Source: Methanofastidiosum sp. (GTDB taxonomy: Archaea > Methanobacteriota_B > Thermococci > Methanofastidiosales > Methanofastidiosaceae). Taken from it: a stretch of 43,386 bases of DNA. Position numbers and translations under genes: made by a program. Positions 8,725-18,000 of this stretch are shown piece by piece. Location: assembly GCA_020854815.1 (NCBI GenBank), contig JAHKLW010000061.1, positions 1 to 43,386 of the forward strand, written 5' to 3'. Every line of letters begins with the position of its first letter. Positions within the stretch are counted from its first letter, which is position 1. The notes under the pieces are model-generated. The model was not told the DNA's origin. It ran no database searches and saw only the letters and a program-made list of their open reading frames with translations.

Positions 8725-10077
8725 ATGAATTTTGATTTCGATGTGGTAATTATAGGAACTGGTATTGCAGGTTCAACTGTAGCATTCGATTGTGCATCAA
8801 AAAAACTGAAAGTATTAATTGCTGACAATAGGCCATTTGGCGGTACCTGTGCATTGAGAGGTTGTGACCCAAAAAAAGTATTAATAGGCGTAGCTGAAGT
8901 TATAGAAAGAATAGAAAATCTAAGGGGCAAAGGTTTAGAAGGAGAGGTACGAATTAAATGGGAAGACCTAATAAAATTTAAGAAATCATTTACAGATACT
9001 TATCCAGATAAACTAGAAAAAAGTCTTCACAAGAATAGTATCGATAGCATGCATGGCACAGTAAAATTTATAGACAAAAATACTGTCGAGGTAAACGATG
9101 AAAAGATTACGGCTAAATACATAGTAGTCGCAACAGGCTCTAAACCTTTGAATTTGGGCATTGAAGGCGAACAACATATTTTAACAAGCGATGATTTTCT
9201 TGATCTAGAAATAATCCCCAAAAATATAGTTTTTATTGGAGGCGGATACATATCCTTTGAGCTCGCCCATATAGCTTCAAGAGCAGGGGCCAATGTTAGA
9301 ATTATCCACAGGGGAAGAACAGCATTAAAGAACTTTGATCAGGATATTGTAAGTATAATGATAAAATCTTCTAAAGAATCAGGAATTAACATTGATTTAG
9401 AGACAGAACCAATAAAGATTTCTAAACTAGATAATAAATACGAAATTATATGTTTGGATAAAAAAAGCATGAAGGAAATAAAACTTGATGCAGATTTAAT
9501 ATTTCATGGGGCGGGAAGGATTCCTAACATTTCTGAGTTAAAACTTGAGGCAGGATTTGTAGATTATACCTCCCATGGTATAACTGTCAACGAATATATG
9601 CAGAGTGTTTCAAATCCTTCAGTTTATGCGGCCGGGGATGTGGCCGATTGGGGCATACCCTTGACTCCGGTTGCAGCAATTACGGCCGGAATAGTTTCAA
9701 ATAACATTATTCAGAATAATATTGAAAAAATAAATGATTCTCCAATAGCTAGTACAGTATTCACAATTCCTTCCCTGTCTTCAGTAGGTTTGTCTGAGAA
9801 AGATGCAAAAATAAAGGGAATTGATTACGCCTCGAAGCTTGTTGAAACTTCAACATGGTATAATTCCAAAAGAATAGGGCAGAAATATTCTGCATATAAG
9901 ATACTCATCGATAAAAAAAAGAATAGTTTAATAGGGGCCACAATCTATGGATACAATTCTGAAGAAGTAATCAATTTATTTCTTTTGGCAATTGAAACGG
10001 GGATAAATGTAGATAATTTCTTGAGATTAATGTGGTCTTATCCCTCATATACTTATGATATGAAATATATGATATGA
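8725..10077 (+). CDS. Disulfide-reductase-family flavoprotein lacking the C-terminal His-Glu pair
   Basis: This is a second class I pyridine-nucleotide disulfide oxidoreductase (450 aa). It has the FAD motif IIGTGIAGST, the redox pair GGTCALRGCDPKK (Cys42, Cys47), the NAD(P) motif FIGGGYISFELAH, and the second FAD motif YAAGDVADWG. GCDPKK instead of GCIPSK places it with the glutathione/mercuric-reductase-like subset annotated simply as NAD(P)/FAD-dependent oxidoreductase. The C-terminus reads LMWSYPSYTYDMKYMI and has no HPxxxE, so the usual general-acid dyad is absent and the substrate is unknown. Its last bases overlap the GNAT gene start (ATGA), giving a coupled pair. Confidence 0.83.
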   Translation: MNFDFDVVIIGTGIAGSTVAFDCASKKLKVLIADNRPFGGTCALRGCDPKKVLIGVAEVIERIENLRGKGLEGEVRIKWEDLIKFKKSFTDTYPDKLEKSLHKNSIDSMHGTVKFIDKNTVEVNDEKITAKYIVVATGSKPLNLGIEGEQHILTSDDFLDLEIIPKNIVFIGGGYISFELAHIASRAGANVRIIHRGRTALKNFDQDIVSIMIKSSKESGINIDLETEPIKISKLDNKYEIICLDKKSMKEIKLDADLIFHGAGRIPNISELKLEAGFVDYTSHGITVNEYMQSVSNPSVYAAGDVADWGIPLTPVAAITAGIVSNNIIQNNIEKINDSPIASTVFTIPSLSSVGLSEKDAKIKGIDYASKLVETSTWYNSKRIGQKYSAYKILIDKKKNSLIGATIYGYNSEEVINLFLLAIETGINVDNFLRLMWSYPSYTYDMKYMI

Positions 10078-10580
10078 TTGAGGTCAAAATGGAAAAAATA
10101 AATATTGAAGGGTATAGCCCTGGAGTAATTGGGGGTATAACAAAGCTACATGCAGATTACTACTCTAAAAATTGGGGATTTGGATTATACTTTGAATCAA
10201 AAGTTGCAACTGAATTGTCTGAGTTCTTGAATAGATTTGATAAGAATAGGGATGGCATATGGGTAGTAAAAATTAATGGCCAAATTGTTGGCTCAATTAT
10301 CCTAGACGGAGCCAAATCAAAAGAAGAAGGTGCAAGACTCAGGTGGTTCATACTGGATACAAATTACCAAGGAAAAGGCATAGGCAATATATTGATGGAA
10401 AAAGCAATTGATTTTTGCAAGGAAAAAGATTATAGTAGGATATATCTTTGGACCTTTGCAGGATTAGATGCTGCAAAACATCTTTACGAAAAATTTGGAT
10501 TCAAATTGTGCAATGAGCATGAAGATACTCAGTGGGGTAAAAAAGTAAGTGAGCAGATGTTTGAACTAATTTTAGAATAA
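10074..10580 (+). CDS. GNAT-family N-acetyltransferase
   Basis: This 168-aa acetyl-CoA-dependent acyltransferase has the GNAT core: strand GIWVVKINGQIVGSIIL, strand LRWFILDTNYQGKGIGNILMEKAIDF (the acetyl-CoA pyrophosphate loop is QGKGIG), and the late helix-strand pair DAAKHLYEKFGFKL. The arrangement ITKLHADYYSKNWGFGLYFE is typical of the acetyltransferase half of MarR-GNAT fusion proteins, but no MarR domain is present here. The start at 10074 overlaps the preceding stop; ATG 10089 is an alternative. The substrate is unknown. Confidence 0.85.
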   Translation: MIEVKMEKINIEGYSPGVIGGITKLHADYYSKNWGFGLYFESKVATELSEFLNRFDKNRDGIWVVKINGQIVGSIILDGAKSKEEGARLRWFILDTNYQGKGIGNILMEKAIDFCKEKDYSRIYLWTFAGLDAAKHLYEKFGFKLCNEHEDTQWGKKVSEQMFELILE

Positions 10581-10586
10581 CTATAT

Positions 10587-11198
10587 TTATTCTAAATTTG
10601 TAGGCCTTATCCTATTTTCAATCCATGAAAATGAAATGTCAATGAATATGGCTATCCCTATTGCGGGCAAAGATCCAGCCAATAAATTTTTCATGTTTAG
10701 ACTTGCTAGACCTAAAAATACTAAAGTTCCAAGTCCACCACTCCCTATAATAGCTGTTATTATAGCAACACTATTTGCTAGTATTGCTGCGAATTTAATT
10801 CCAGCAAACATTGAAGGATATGCATTTGGAAAACGTATTTTTTTAATAATTTGCCATTTAGTAAGACCAATACCCTCAGCTGCATCAATAAGGGATTTAT
10901 CAATATCTGATAATCCTATATTTGTATTTTTTACAATTGGGAGAAGAGACCTTAGCATTATAGCTATAATAGCTGGAGTGAATCCTATTCCTAATAGTGG
11001 AACTACGATAGCAACAACTGCAAAACTTGGTACAGCCTGAACAAGATTGGCTAAAGCATTTATGAAAGATGATAATTTTTTATTATAAATCGAAACAATT
11101 GCAAGCGGTATACCAATTATAATACTAATTGCAAGCGAAGCATAAGTTAGCGTTAGGTGTTGGATTGTTGCTGCTATTATTGTTGAGATATCTGTCAT
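10587..11198 (-). CDS. Osmoprotectant ABC transporter permease (second)
   Basis: This 203-aa integral membrane permease belongs to the OpuB/OpuC/OsmX type of glycine betaine/choline/carnitine importers. It has about five to six hydrophobic helices and the cytoplasmic coupling loop ...LIDAAEGIGLTKWQIIKKIRFPNAYPSMFAGIK, the EAA-like motif that contacts the ATPase. I start it at ATG 11196-11198, which overlaps the upstream permease stop as ATGA; an in-frame extension to 11276 lies entirely inside the neighbour and is unlikely. It is the last gene of a four-gene operon in the order binding protein, ATPase, permease, permease. Confidence 0.88.
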   Translation of the reverse strand: MTDISTIIAATIQHLTLTYASLAISIIIGIPLAIVSIYNKKLSSFINALANLVQAVPSFAVVAIVVPLLGIGFTPAIIAIMLRSLLPIVKNTNIGLSDIDKSLIDAAEGIGLTKWQIIKKIRFPNAYPSMFAGIKFAAILANSVAIITAIIGSGGLGTLVFLGLASLNMKNLLAGSLPAIGIAIFIDISFSWIENRIRPTNLE

Positions 11199-11827
11199 CT
11201 GCCATACCTCGCTTTCAGGGCCTTTTCGATTATTGCGGCCCCCAAATCTAAAATAACTGCAAGTAATCCGATCCAAAGACCAACTATTAAAATTATGTTT
11301 ACATCATAAAGGTTTATTCCAGTCTGAAGAGGTGCACCTAAGCCTCCTGCCGCAATAAGGCCTCCTAGGGTAACAACAGCCATTGTGAAAACTATGGCAA
11401 TTCTAACCCCCCCTGCAATAAGGGGGAGGGCCATAGGAAATCTTACTTTAATCATTATTTCTCTTTCAGAGAGTCCTATTGCATTTGAGATTTCGATTAA
11501 ATTCTTGTTTACTCCTGTAAGCCCTGTATAAGTATTTCTTGCTACAGGGAGAATAGAGTATATTATGGAGGCTACTATTGTTGGAGCCATACCTATCCCA
11601 AATAAAGGAAGTAGTATTATAAGCAATGCAAGAGTGGGGATTGTTTCACTGGCATTTAAAATGTTTAATACGGGATTTGCAGATTTAGGTTTAGAATAAA
11701 TAATAATCCCTACTAGTAATCCTATTGCTAAAGAGAAGATCAAGGCAATAGAAAACATGTAGAGGTGCTCTATAGTTCTTGAAAAAAGATATTGCGATTG
11801 CCATACTTTAATTAGTGTTTCAATCAA
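11195..11827 (-). CDS. Osmoprotectant ABC transporter permease (first)
   Basis: This 210-aa multi-helix permease pairs with the following gene. The EAA coupling segment is NLIEISNAIGLSEREIMIKVRFPMALPLIAGGVR, followed by the AVVTLGGLIAAGGLGAPL element conserved in OpuCB/OpuBB permeases. The start is a TTG at 11825-11827, 20 bp after the ATPase gene ends. The end overlaps the second permease. Two similar but non-identical permeases are normal for this transporter class. Confidence 0.88.
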   Translation of the reverse strand: MIETLIKVWQSQYLFSRTIEHLYMFSIALIFSLAIGLLVGIIIYSKPKSANPVLNILNASETIPTLALLIILLPLFGIGMAPTIVASIIYSILPVARNTYTGLTGVNKNLIEISNAIGLSEREIMIKVRFPMALPLIAGGVRIAIVFTMAVVTLGGLIAAGGLGAPLQTGINLYDVNIILIVGLWIGLLAVILDLGAAIIEKALKARYGR

Positions 11828-11847
11828 ATAATCAAACCTTTAAACAT

Positions 11848-12972
11848 CTATACAAGTTTTAGCAATACTTCATTTGGTAGTAATATTCCTACTATATTTT
11901 CATTCTCAGTAACTATTGCATGAAAACAATTATTTTTTTTCAAAGTTAATAAGGCGTTTGTTGCACCATCATTTGCTGATAGGATAACTATCTTTTTTGT
12001 AATTTCTCCTATTTTCAGATTTCTATCTTTTAGATTAATTAAATCACTAAAATAAACAACTCCAAATGGTCTGCCTTTATCTAAGACTAATGCAAGTTCA
12101 ACATTCCTCTTTTTCATTTCTTCAATTGTTTTATTGGAATTTAGAGCTGAATCAAATAGATATTTTTTATCAATGGGGTCCATTATATCCTTCACTCTAA
12201 GATTGTCAACATGTTTGAACTTTTTATCCGAGTCAACTATTTCAGAAACAAAATCATTTGCAGGATTTAATATGAGTTCATCTGGTTCGCCAATTTGAAT
12301 TAGTTTAGAGTCTTTCATTATGGCCACTCTGTCACCTAATTTAAACGCCTCGTTAATGTCATGAGTTACAAAAACTATTGTCCTCCCAAGCTCCATTTTG
12401 ATCTTCAAAAATTCTTCTTGTAGCTGTCTTCTTAAAATTGGGTCTAGTGCGCCAAAGGGCTCATCCATCAGAAGGAGGGGGGGATTCATCATTATCGCTC
12501 TTGCAAGGCCAATTCTCTGTTGTTGCCCCCCACTTAGTTCCTTTGGGTATCGTTTTATGAAAAGCTCTGGTGAGAGTCCAAATAGATTTAAAATATCTTC
12601 TGCTCTTTTTTTAATATCTTCGTTATTCCAACCTTCAAGTTGTGGGATTATCCCTATATTCTCTAATACGTTCATGTGTGGAAAAAGACCAATTTCTTGA
12701 ATTACATATCCAATGTTTCTTCTTAGTTTTACTGGATCCAAATCTTTGATATCTTCGTTGTTTATTCTGATGCTTCCCTTATCGGGCTCAATCAATTTGT
12801 TGATGAGGCGGAGAGTAGTAGTCTTCCCGCTACCACTTGGGCCAACTAAGGCTATTAGCTTTCCTCCCTCTATCGTAAGATTAAGATCCTTTACTGCAAA
12901 GAAGTCGCCATAGCTTTTTGTTACATTTTCTATTACTACGTTGTCTATTCTGCCAAATAGCCTTTGGGTCAT
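11848..12972 (-). CDS. Osmoprotectant ABC transporter ATPase with tandem CBS domains
   Basis: This 374-aa ATPase powers uptake of compatible solutes. It has Walker A GPSGSGKTT, Q-loop YVIQEIGLFPHM, signature LSGGQQQR, Walker B LLLMDEPFGALDP and the switch His in VTHDI. After residue about 250 there is a CBS-domain pair (VKDIMDPIDKKYLF ... GVVYFSDLINL ... ATNALLTLKKNNCFHAIVTENENIVGILLPNEVLLKL). In OpuA-type importers such domains sense ionic strength or nucleotides, so activity is probably regulated post-translationally. It lies 20 bp after the binding-protein gene. Confidence 0.92.
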   Translation of the reverse strand: MTQRLFGRIDNVVIENVTKSYGDFFAVKDLNLTIEGGKLIALVGPSGSGKTTTLRLINKLIEPDKGSIRINNEDIKDLDPVKLRRNIGYVIQEIGLFPHMNVLENIGIIPQLEGWNNEDIKKRAEDILNLFGLSPELFIKRYPKELSGGQQQRIGLARAIMMNPPLLLMDEPFGALDPILRRQLQEEFLKIKMELGRTIVFVTHDINEAFKLGDRVAIMKDSKLIQIGEPDELILNPANDFVSEIVDSDKKFKHVDNLRVKDIMDPIDKKYLFDSALNSNKTIEEMKKRNVELALVLDKGRPFGVVYFSDLINLKDRNLKIGEITKKIVILSANDGATNALLTLKKNNCFHAIVTENENIVGILLPNEVLLKLV

Positions 12973-12992
12973 CTAAACACTTGTTTTCCAAT

Positions 12993-13886
12993 TCATCCTT
13001 TAATTATCCCTTTTTGAACTAAGAACTCTTTTGCTATTGCCTTTGCGTCCTGTTTTTCAACATCAAACTTGTAGTTTAAGGCCCTCATTGTATCTGTATC
13101 TATCAGATTATCCAGAACACTCAAAGCTTGGATAACTTTTGCATCTTGATTTAGTTTCTCGCTTATAAGAAGAATTGCATTGTATGGGGGGAGAGCTGAC
13201 TTATTATCTTGGAGTATCTTTAGGTTGTAGAGGTCAACTCTAGTATCTGTGGTGTAAGGTGGAATCGCATCGACTTCATTGTTTTTGATAGCCTCATACA
13301 TAAGCGTTGGAGACATTGGTCTTACTTCTTTGAACTGGATGCCATAAATCAATTTTAATCGTGGGAGGCCGTCTTCTCGCTCATGGAATACAAGGTCGCT
13401 TCCAAATCTCATATTTGTCGCATATGGCATTAGGTCTTCAATTGTTTCGATATTGTTTTTAATTGCAAAATCTTCCTTAATTGCTATAGCATAGTCATCT
13501 CTAAATCCTATCATGTTAAGAACAACTATTTTTTCTTTTTCTAATCCTTCTTTGACCTTATCATAAACAACTTCTGGATCCCAGACTTCTAAAGCCGGAT
13601 ATTTTAGAAGTTGTGCGTAAGCTGTGCCTGTATACTCAACGTATACGTCGATCTGTCCTTTCTTTATACCTTCAAAAAGAGTGGCATCATTCATCCCAGA
13701 TCTAACTTCAGTTTTATATCCCTTATCCTGAAGTATCAAAGATACCATTTCAGCTAGAATATACTGCTCATTAAAGGTTTTTGCACCTACTACAATAGTT
13801 TTTTGTTCTGTACCTTGGCCTATACAGCCAGACATCGCAACGATAAGTGTCAAGATCACAAAAAAACTTATTAAATTCTTGCTCAT
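12993..13886 (-). CDS. Osmoprotectant ABC transporter substrate-binding lipoprotein
   Basis: This is the extracytoplasmic solute receptor of the OpuBC/OpuCC class (quaternary-ammonium binding). A signal peptide ends in the lipobox-like MSGCIGQ, so the protein is probably lipid-anchored. The mature domain begins TIVVGAKTFNEQYILAEM and includes GQIDVYVEYTGTAYAQLL, which is diagnostic of the family. Two ATGs occur in tandem at 13889 and 13886. The second has the better spacing from a GGAGGG ribosome site, so I start there (297 aa). This is the first gene of the transporter operon. With the MscS channel elsewhere in the window it points to active osmoregulation. Confidence 0.9.
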   Translation of the reverse strand: MSKNLISFFVILTLIVAMSGCIGQGTEQKTIVVGAKTFNEQYILAEMVSLILQDKGYKTEVRSGMNDATLFEGIKKGQIDVYVEYTGTAYAQLLKYPALEVWDPEVVYDKVKEGLEKEKIVVLNMIGFRDDYAIAIKEDFAIKNNIETIEDLMPYATNMRFGSDLVFHEREDGLPRLKLIYGIQFKEVRPMSPTLMYEAIKNNEVDAIPPYTTDTRVDLYNLKILQDNKSALPPYNAILLISEKLNQDAKVIQALSVLDNLIDTDTMRALNYKFDVEKQDAKAIAKEFLVQKGIIKG

Positions 13887-13904
13887 CATATCCCTCCTAT
13901 AAAA

Positions 13905-13950
13905 AATTATCTGAATTAATATTTAATTATTACCTTATATAAATATTATG
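13905..13950 (-). promoter_or_regulatory. Promoter of osmoprotectant transporter operon
   Basis: On the minus strand TATTTATATAAGG (about 13945-13933) has a TATA-box form. It predicts a transcript start near 13912 and a leader of about 25 nt that includes the GGAGGG ribosome site of the binding-protein gene. Confidence 0.4.
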
Positions 13951-14032
13951 TTTTTATAAATGAAAAAAATTGCAAATATGTTTTCTTTCTTAAATATAAG
14001 TTAAAAAAATTTTAGTTAGAACTAAAGTTTTG

Positions 14033-15028
14033 CTATTTTCTATATGATCCTAAAATCTTCATGTAGTTTGCCCTTTCATAAGCAGAAGGTTCCAATATAT
14101 TTTTTTGTGACATTAACCCTTGTATCGATTTTATTGATTCGTATTCATGTTTAGAAAGCCAATCTGTTACTTCAGATAAGGTCTTTTCAATATGGTCGAT
14201 ACCATTTTTAATTAAAGCAGAAGTCATCATTGAGACTTTAGCCCCAGCCATAATTGATTTAACCACATCAGGACCGGTGTGCACCCCACCTGTAATTGCG
14301 ATATCGGGCTTTATCTTTCCATACATAATTGCAGCCCATCTAAGTCTTAATCTTAATTCATCGCTACTGCTCAAAACAAGATTTTTTGTTATTTCAAGAT
14401 TCTCTATATCAATATCTGGCTGATAGAATCTATTGAATATAACAAAAGCATCAGCACCCCCCTCTTCCAGCTTTTTTAATAAATTTGGAGTTGAAGTGAA
14501 ATAAGGACTAAGTTTCACCGCTAAGGGGATTCTAATTTTTTGTTTTACACTTTTCACAAGATTAACGTAGTTTTCCTCAATCTTTTCAGATCTTATTGAA
14601 GGGTCAGTAGGAATATAGTAAATATTCAGTTCAAGCGCATCAGCACCGGCCTCTTCAAGTTTTTGTGAATATTTTATCCAGCCCCCATCTGAAACGCCAT
14701 TTAAGCTTCCTATAATTGGGATTTCAGAATCTGACTTGACTTCCCTTAAAAGCTCTACATATTCATCAGGTGCAAACTTGAAATCCTTTATCTCTGGAAA
14801 ATATGTTAGGGCCTCTGCATAGCTTTCTGTTCCTTGCAGTAAAAATTTATTCAATTCTTCTTGTTGAATTTCAAGTTGCTCTTCAAATAAAGAGTGCAAA
14901 ACAACTGCAGCGACTCCCGATTTTTCAGCTTTTTTGATATTTTTTTGATCTTCCCATAAGTATGAAGATGAAGCTACTATGGGATTCTTTAGTTTCAATC
15001 CCATATAGTTCGTTGAAAGATCTATCAT
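14033..15028 (-). CDS. Dihydroorotate dehydrogenase-like flavoprotein
   Basis: This FMN barrel protein (331 aa) belongs to the DHODH superfamily (COG0167). It has MGLKLKNPIVASSSYLW at the N-terminus, GSLNGVSDGGWIKYSQKLEEAGADALELNIYY, IRIPLAVKLSPYF, GADAFVIFNRF and the phosphate-binding end IAITGGVHTGPDVVKSIMAGA. The typical DHODH active-site loop NxSCPN is replaced by LNIYYIP, so orotate synthesis is unlikely. It starts at ATG 15026-15028 behind GAGGAGG and overlaps the stop of the pyruvate oxidoreductase gene (ATGA), so the two are translationally coupled. That linkage suggests a redox role connected with pyruvate or ferredoxin metabolism; the reaction is unknown. Confidence 0.84.
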   Translation of the reverse strand: MIDLSTNYMGLKLKNPIVASSSYLWEDQKNIKKAEKSGVAAVVLHSLFEEQLEIQQEELNKFLLQGTESYAEALTYFPEIKDFKFAPDEYVELLREVKSDSEIPIIGSLNGVSDGGWIKYSQKLEEAGADALELNIYYIPTDPSIRSEKIEENYVNLVKSVKQKIRIPLAVKLSPYFTSTPNLLKKLEEGGADAFVIFNRFYQPDIDIENLEITKNLVLSSSDELRLRLRWAAIMYGKIKPDIAITGGVHTGPDVVKSIMAGAKVSMMTSALIKNGIDHIEKTLSEVTDWLSKHEYESIKSIQGLMSQKNILEPSAYERANYMKILGSYRK

Positions 15029-18000
15029 TTTTCCTCCTCTTTCGATATTGGCATTTCTGACCAATATTTATAGAAGTTCCATTTCTTAATGATTTCTTTC
15101 TGAGACTCTTCAAGAAGTTTCTTTGCCACTTCAGGTTTGCTTCTAAGTAGTATCTTAAACCTAGTTTCGTTGTAGATGTATTTATCAAGAGTTAACATGG
15201 GTTTACCTGAATCCAACTGAAGTGGATTTTTACCTTTGCTCTCTAGATTTGGATTGTATCTCATAAGTGGCCAGTATCCGGATTGAACGGCGAGTTTCTG
15301 TTGCTCTGGACCATTGATAAGGTCGTATCCCTGATTGATACAGTGTGCATAAGCTATAATTATTGAAGTTCCTTCATATGCCTCTGCTTCAAGGAATGCT
15401 TTGACTGTTTGAGCATTATTTGCACCGAAGGCGATCCTTGCGACGTATACGTTTCCATAACTCATTGCCATCATAGCAAGGTCCTTCTTTGGCGTTGGTT
15501 TTCCACCCATTGCAAACTTTGCAACTGCCCCAAGAGGTGTTGCTTTTGACATCTGTCCGCCTGTATTAGAATATACTTCAGTATCAAGAACAAGGATATT
15601 GACGTTCTTTCCTAATGCAAAGACATGGTCAAGACCGCCGTACCCGATATCATAAGCCCAGCCGTCCCCACCTAATATCCATACACTCTTTTTGACTAAT
15701 GAATCGGCTAAACTAATTAGATCTTTTGCTTCAGATTTTTGTATTGACTTTAGCTTAGCTTTCAATAATTTTACCATTTCTCTCTGCTTGTTTATGCCTA
15801 CTTCGGTATCCTGGTTCGTGTTTTTGAGTTCAAATACTAGGTCCTTTCCTAAATCATCTTTAAGTTTTTCAACTAGCTCCATTGCATATTCTCTCTGCTT
15901 ATCGAGTGCTAATCTCATACCAAGTCCAAACTCTGCAGTATCTTCAAAAAGAGAGTTTGACCATGTTGGGCCTCGGCCGTCCTTATTCTTTGTGTAAGGG
16001 GTTGTAGGGAGATTTCCCCCATAAATCGAAGAACATCCTGTGGCATTAGCAATTACTGCCCTATCTCCAAATAGTTGGGTCATAAGCTTTACATAAGGGG
16101 TCTGACCACAACCTGAGCAAGCGCCAGAAAACTCGAACAAAGGCTCTAGAAGCTGTATATCCTTTACAGTTGTGACATTTAGCTTCTCTCTATCAATATA
16201 AGGTAGTGAGTCAAAGAAATTCCAGTTTTCTTTTTCTCTATCGAGTATTGGATCTTTAAACTCCATGTTTATTGCTTTTAGTTTTGGATCTTTTTTATTC
16301 TTCGATGGGCATGTTTCATAACAGAGTTTGCATCCTGTACAGTCTTCTGGGGAAGCCTGGACAGTGTATACATTATCTTTAAATTGTGAGAACTTTGCCT
16401 CAGCATGTTTGAATGAAGCAGGCGCATTCTTTAATACGTCTTTTGGGTAGACTTTAGCTCTAATAACTGCATGTGGGCAGACAAAAGCACATTTACCGCA
16501 CTGTATACAGATTTCAGGGTCCCAGACAGGAATATCAAGTGAAATGTTCCTCTTCTCCCATTTAGTTGTACCGGTTGGATAGGTACCATCTTCAGGGAAT
16601 GCACTTACAGGTAGATCGTCACCCTTTCCGATAATCATCTTCGATATTGCAGTCTTTACAAATTCCGGTGCTTCTTCTGGCATTGATGATTTTAAATCAA
16701 AATTACTTGTCACCTTTCCAGTAACCTTTACTTCATATAGATTGTCAATTGCTTTATCAATTGCTTCATAGTTCATCTTTAATATCTTCTCTCCCTTTCT
16801 ACCATAGGTTTTCTCAGTGAACTTTTTAATTGATTTGATTGCGTCTTCTTTTGGAATTACATTGCTTAATGCAAAGAAACATGTCTGCATAATTGTATTT
16901 ATCCTAACTCCAAGACCAATCTCCTTTGCAATATCATACGCATCAATAGTATAGAATCTAATGTTCTTATCTATTATCTCCTGCTGGACGTTTCTAGGTA
17001 GCTGATCCCATACCTGTTCTGGCGGGTAAGGGCTATTTAAAAGAAAGATTGAATTCTTTTCTGCAACACTAAGCATGTCATATTTATCTAAAAATGAGCA
17101 TTGATGGCAAGCTACAAAGTTTGCCTTATCAATTAAGTAAGGAGATCTTATTGGGTCTGGACCAAATCTCAAGTGCGAAATCGTAAGTGATCCAGCCTTT
17201 TTTGAATCATAATAGAAGAATCCTTGTGCATAATTGTCAGTTTCTTCTCCAATTATTTTTATTGAGCTCTTATTCGCACTGACTGTACCATCAGCGCCTA
17301 AGCCGAAGAATACCGCCCTAGTTCTGTTTTCTGGCTCAACGAAAAAGTTTGGATCGTATTCTAGACTATTATGGGTTACGTCATCGTTGATTCCAACAGT
17401 AAATCTGTTCTTTGGCTCTGTCTTTTTTAATTCATCGAATACAGCTTTTGCCATTGAAGGCTTAAACTCCTTTGAAGATAATCCGTATATTCCTCCAATT
17501 ATTTTTGGCATCTTCTCCATTTTTAATATGCTATTTGAAAATGCAGAAGATATAGCGGTTGTGACATCTAAGTAAAGGGGCTCACCTAAGGCGCCTGGCT
17601 CTTTAGTTCTATCAAGAACTGCAATACTTTTTACAGTTAGAGGAATTTCTGAAATAAAATGCTTTAAAGAAAATGGCCTAAATAGTCTTACTTTTAATAT
17701 CCCTACCTTCTCTCCCTTTTTATTGAGATAATTAACAGTTTCTTCTACAGTATCACCACCGCTTCCCATAATGATAATAATCCTTTCAGCATCAGGAGCA
17801 CCTTCATATTGGAAGATTTTGTACTGCCTACCAACAATTTTCGCAAATTTATCCATAGCTTCTTGGACTAAATCAGGACAGGCATCATAACATGGATTTA
17901 TTCTTTCCCTTGCTTGGAAATATGTATCGGGATTATGTGAAGTTCCCCTTATTATGGGATTATCTGGAGATAAAGCTCTTGCACGATGAGCCTTGACTAG

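Noticed and set aside
14033-15028. Authentic dihydroorotate dehydrogenase PyrD or PreA
   Set aside because: The catalytic NxSCPN loop is missing, no other pyrimidine gene is nearby and the gene is coupled to pyruvate oxidoreductase.
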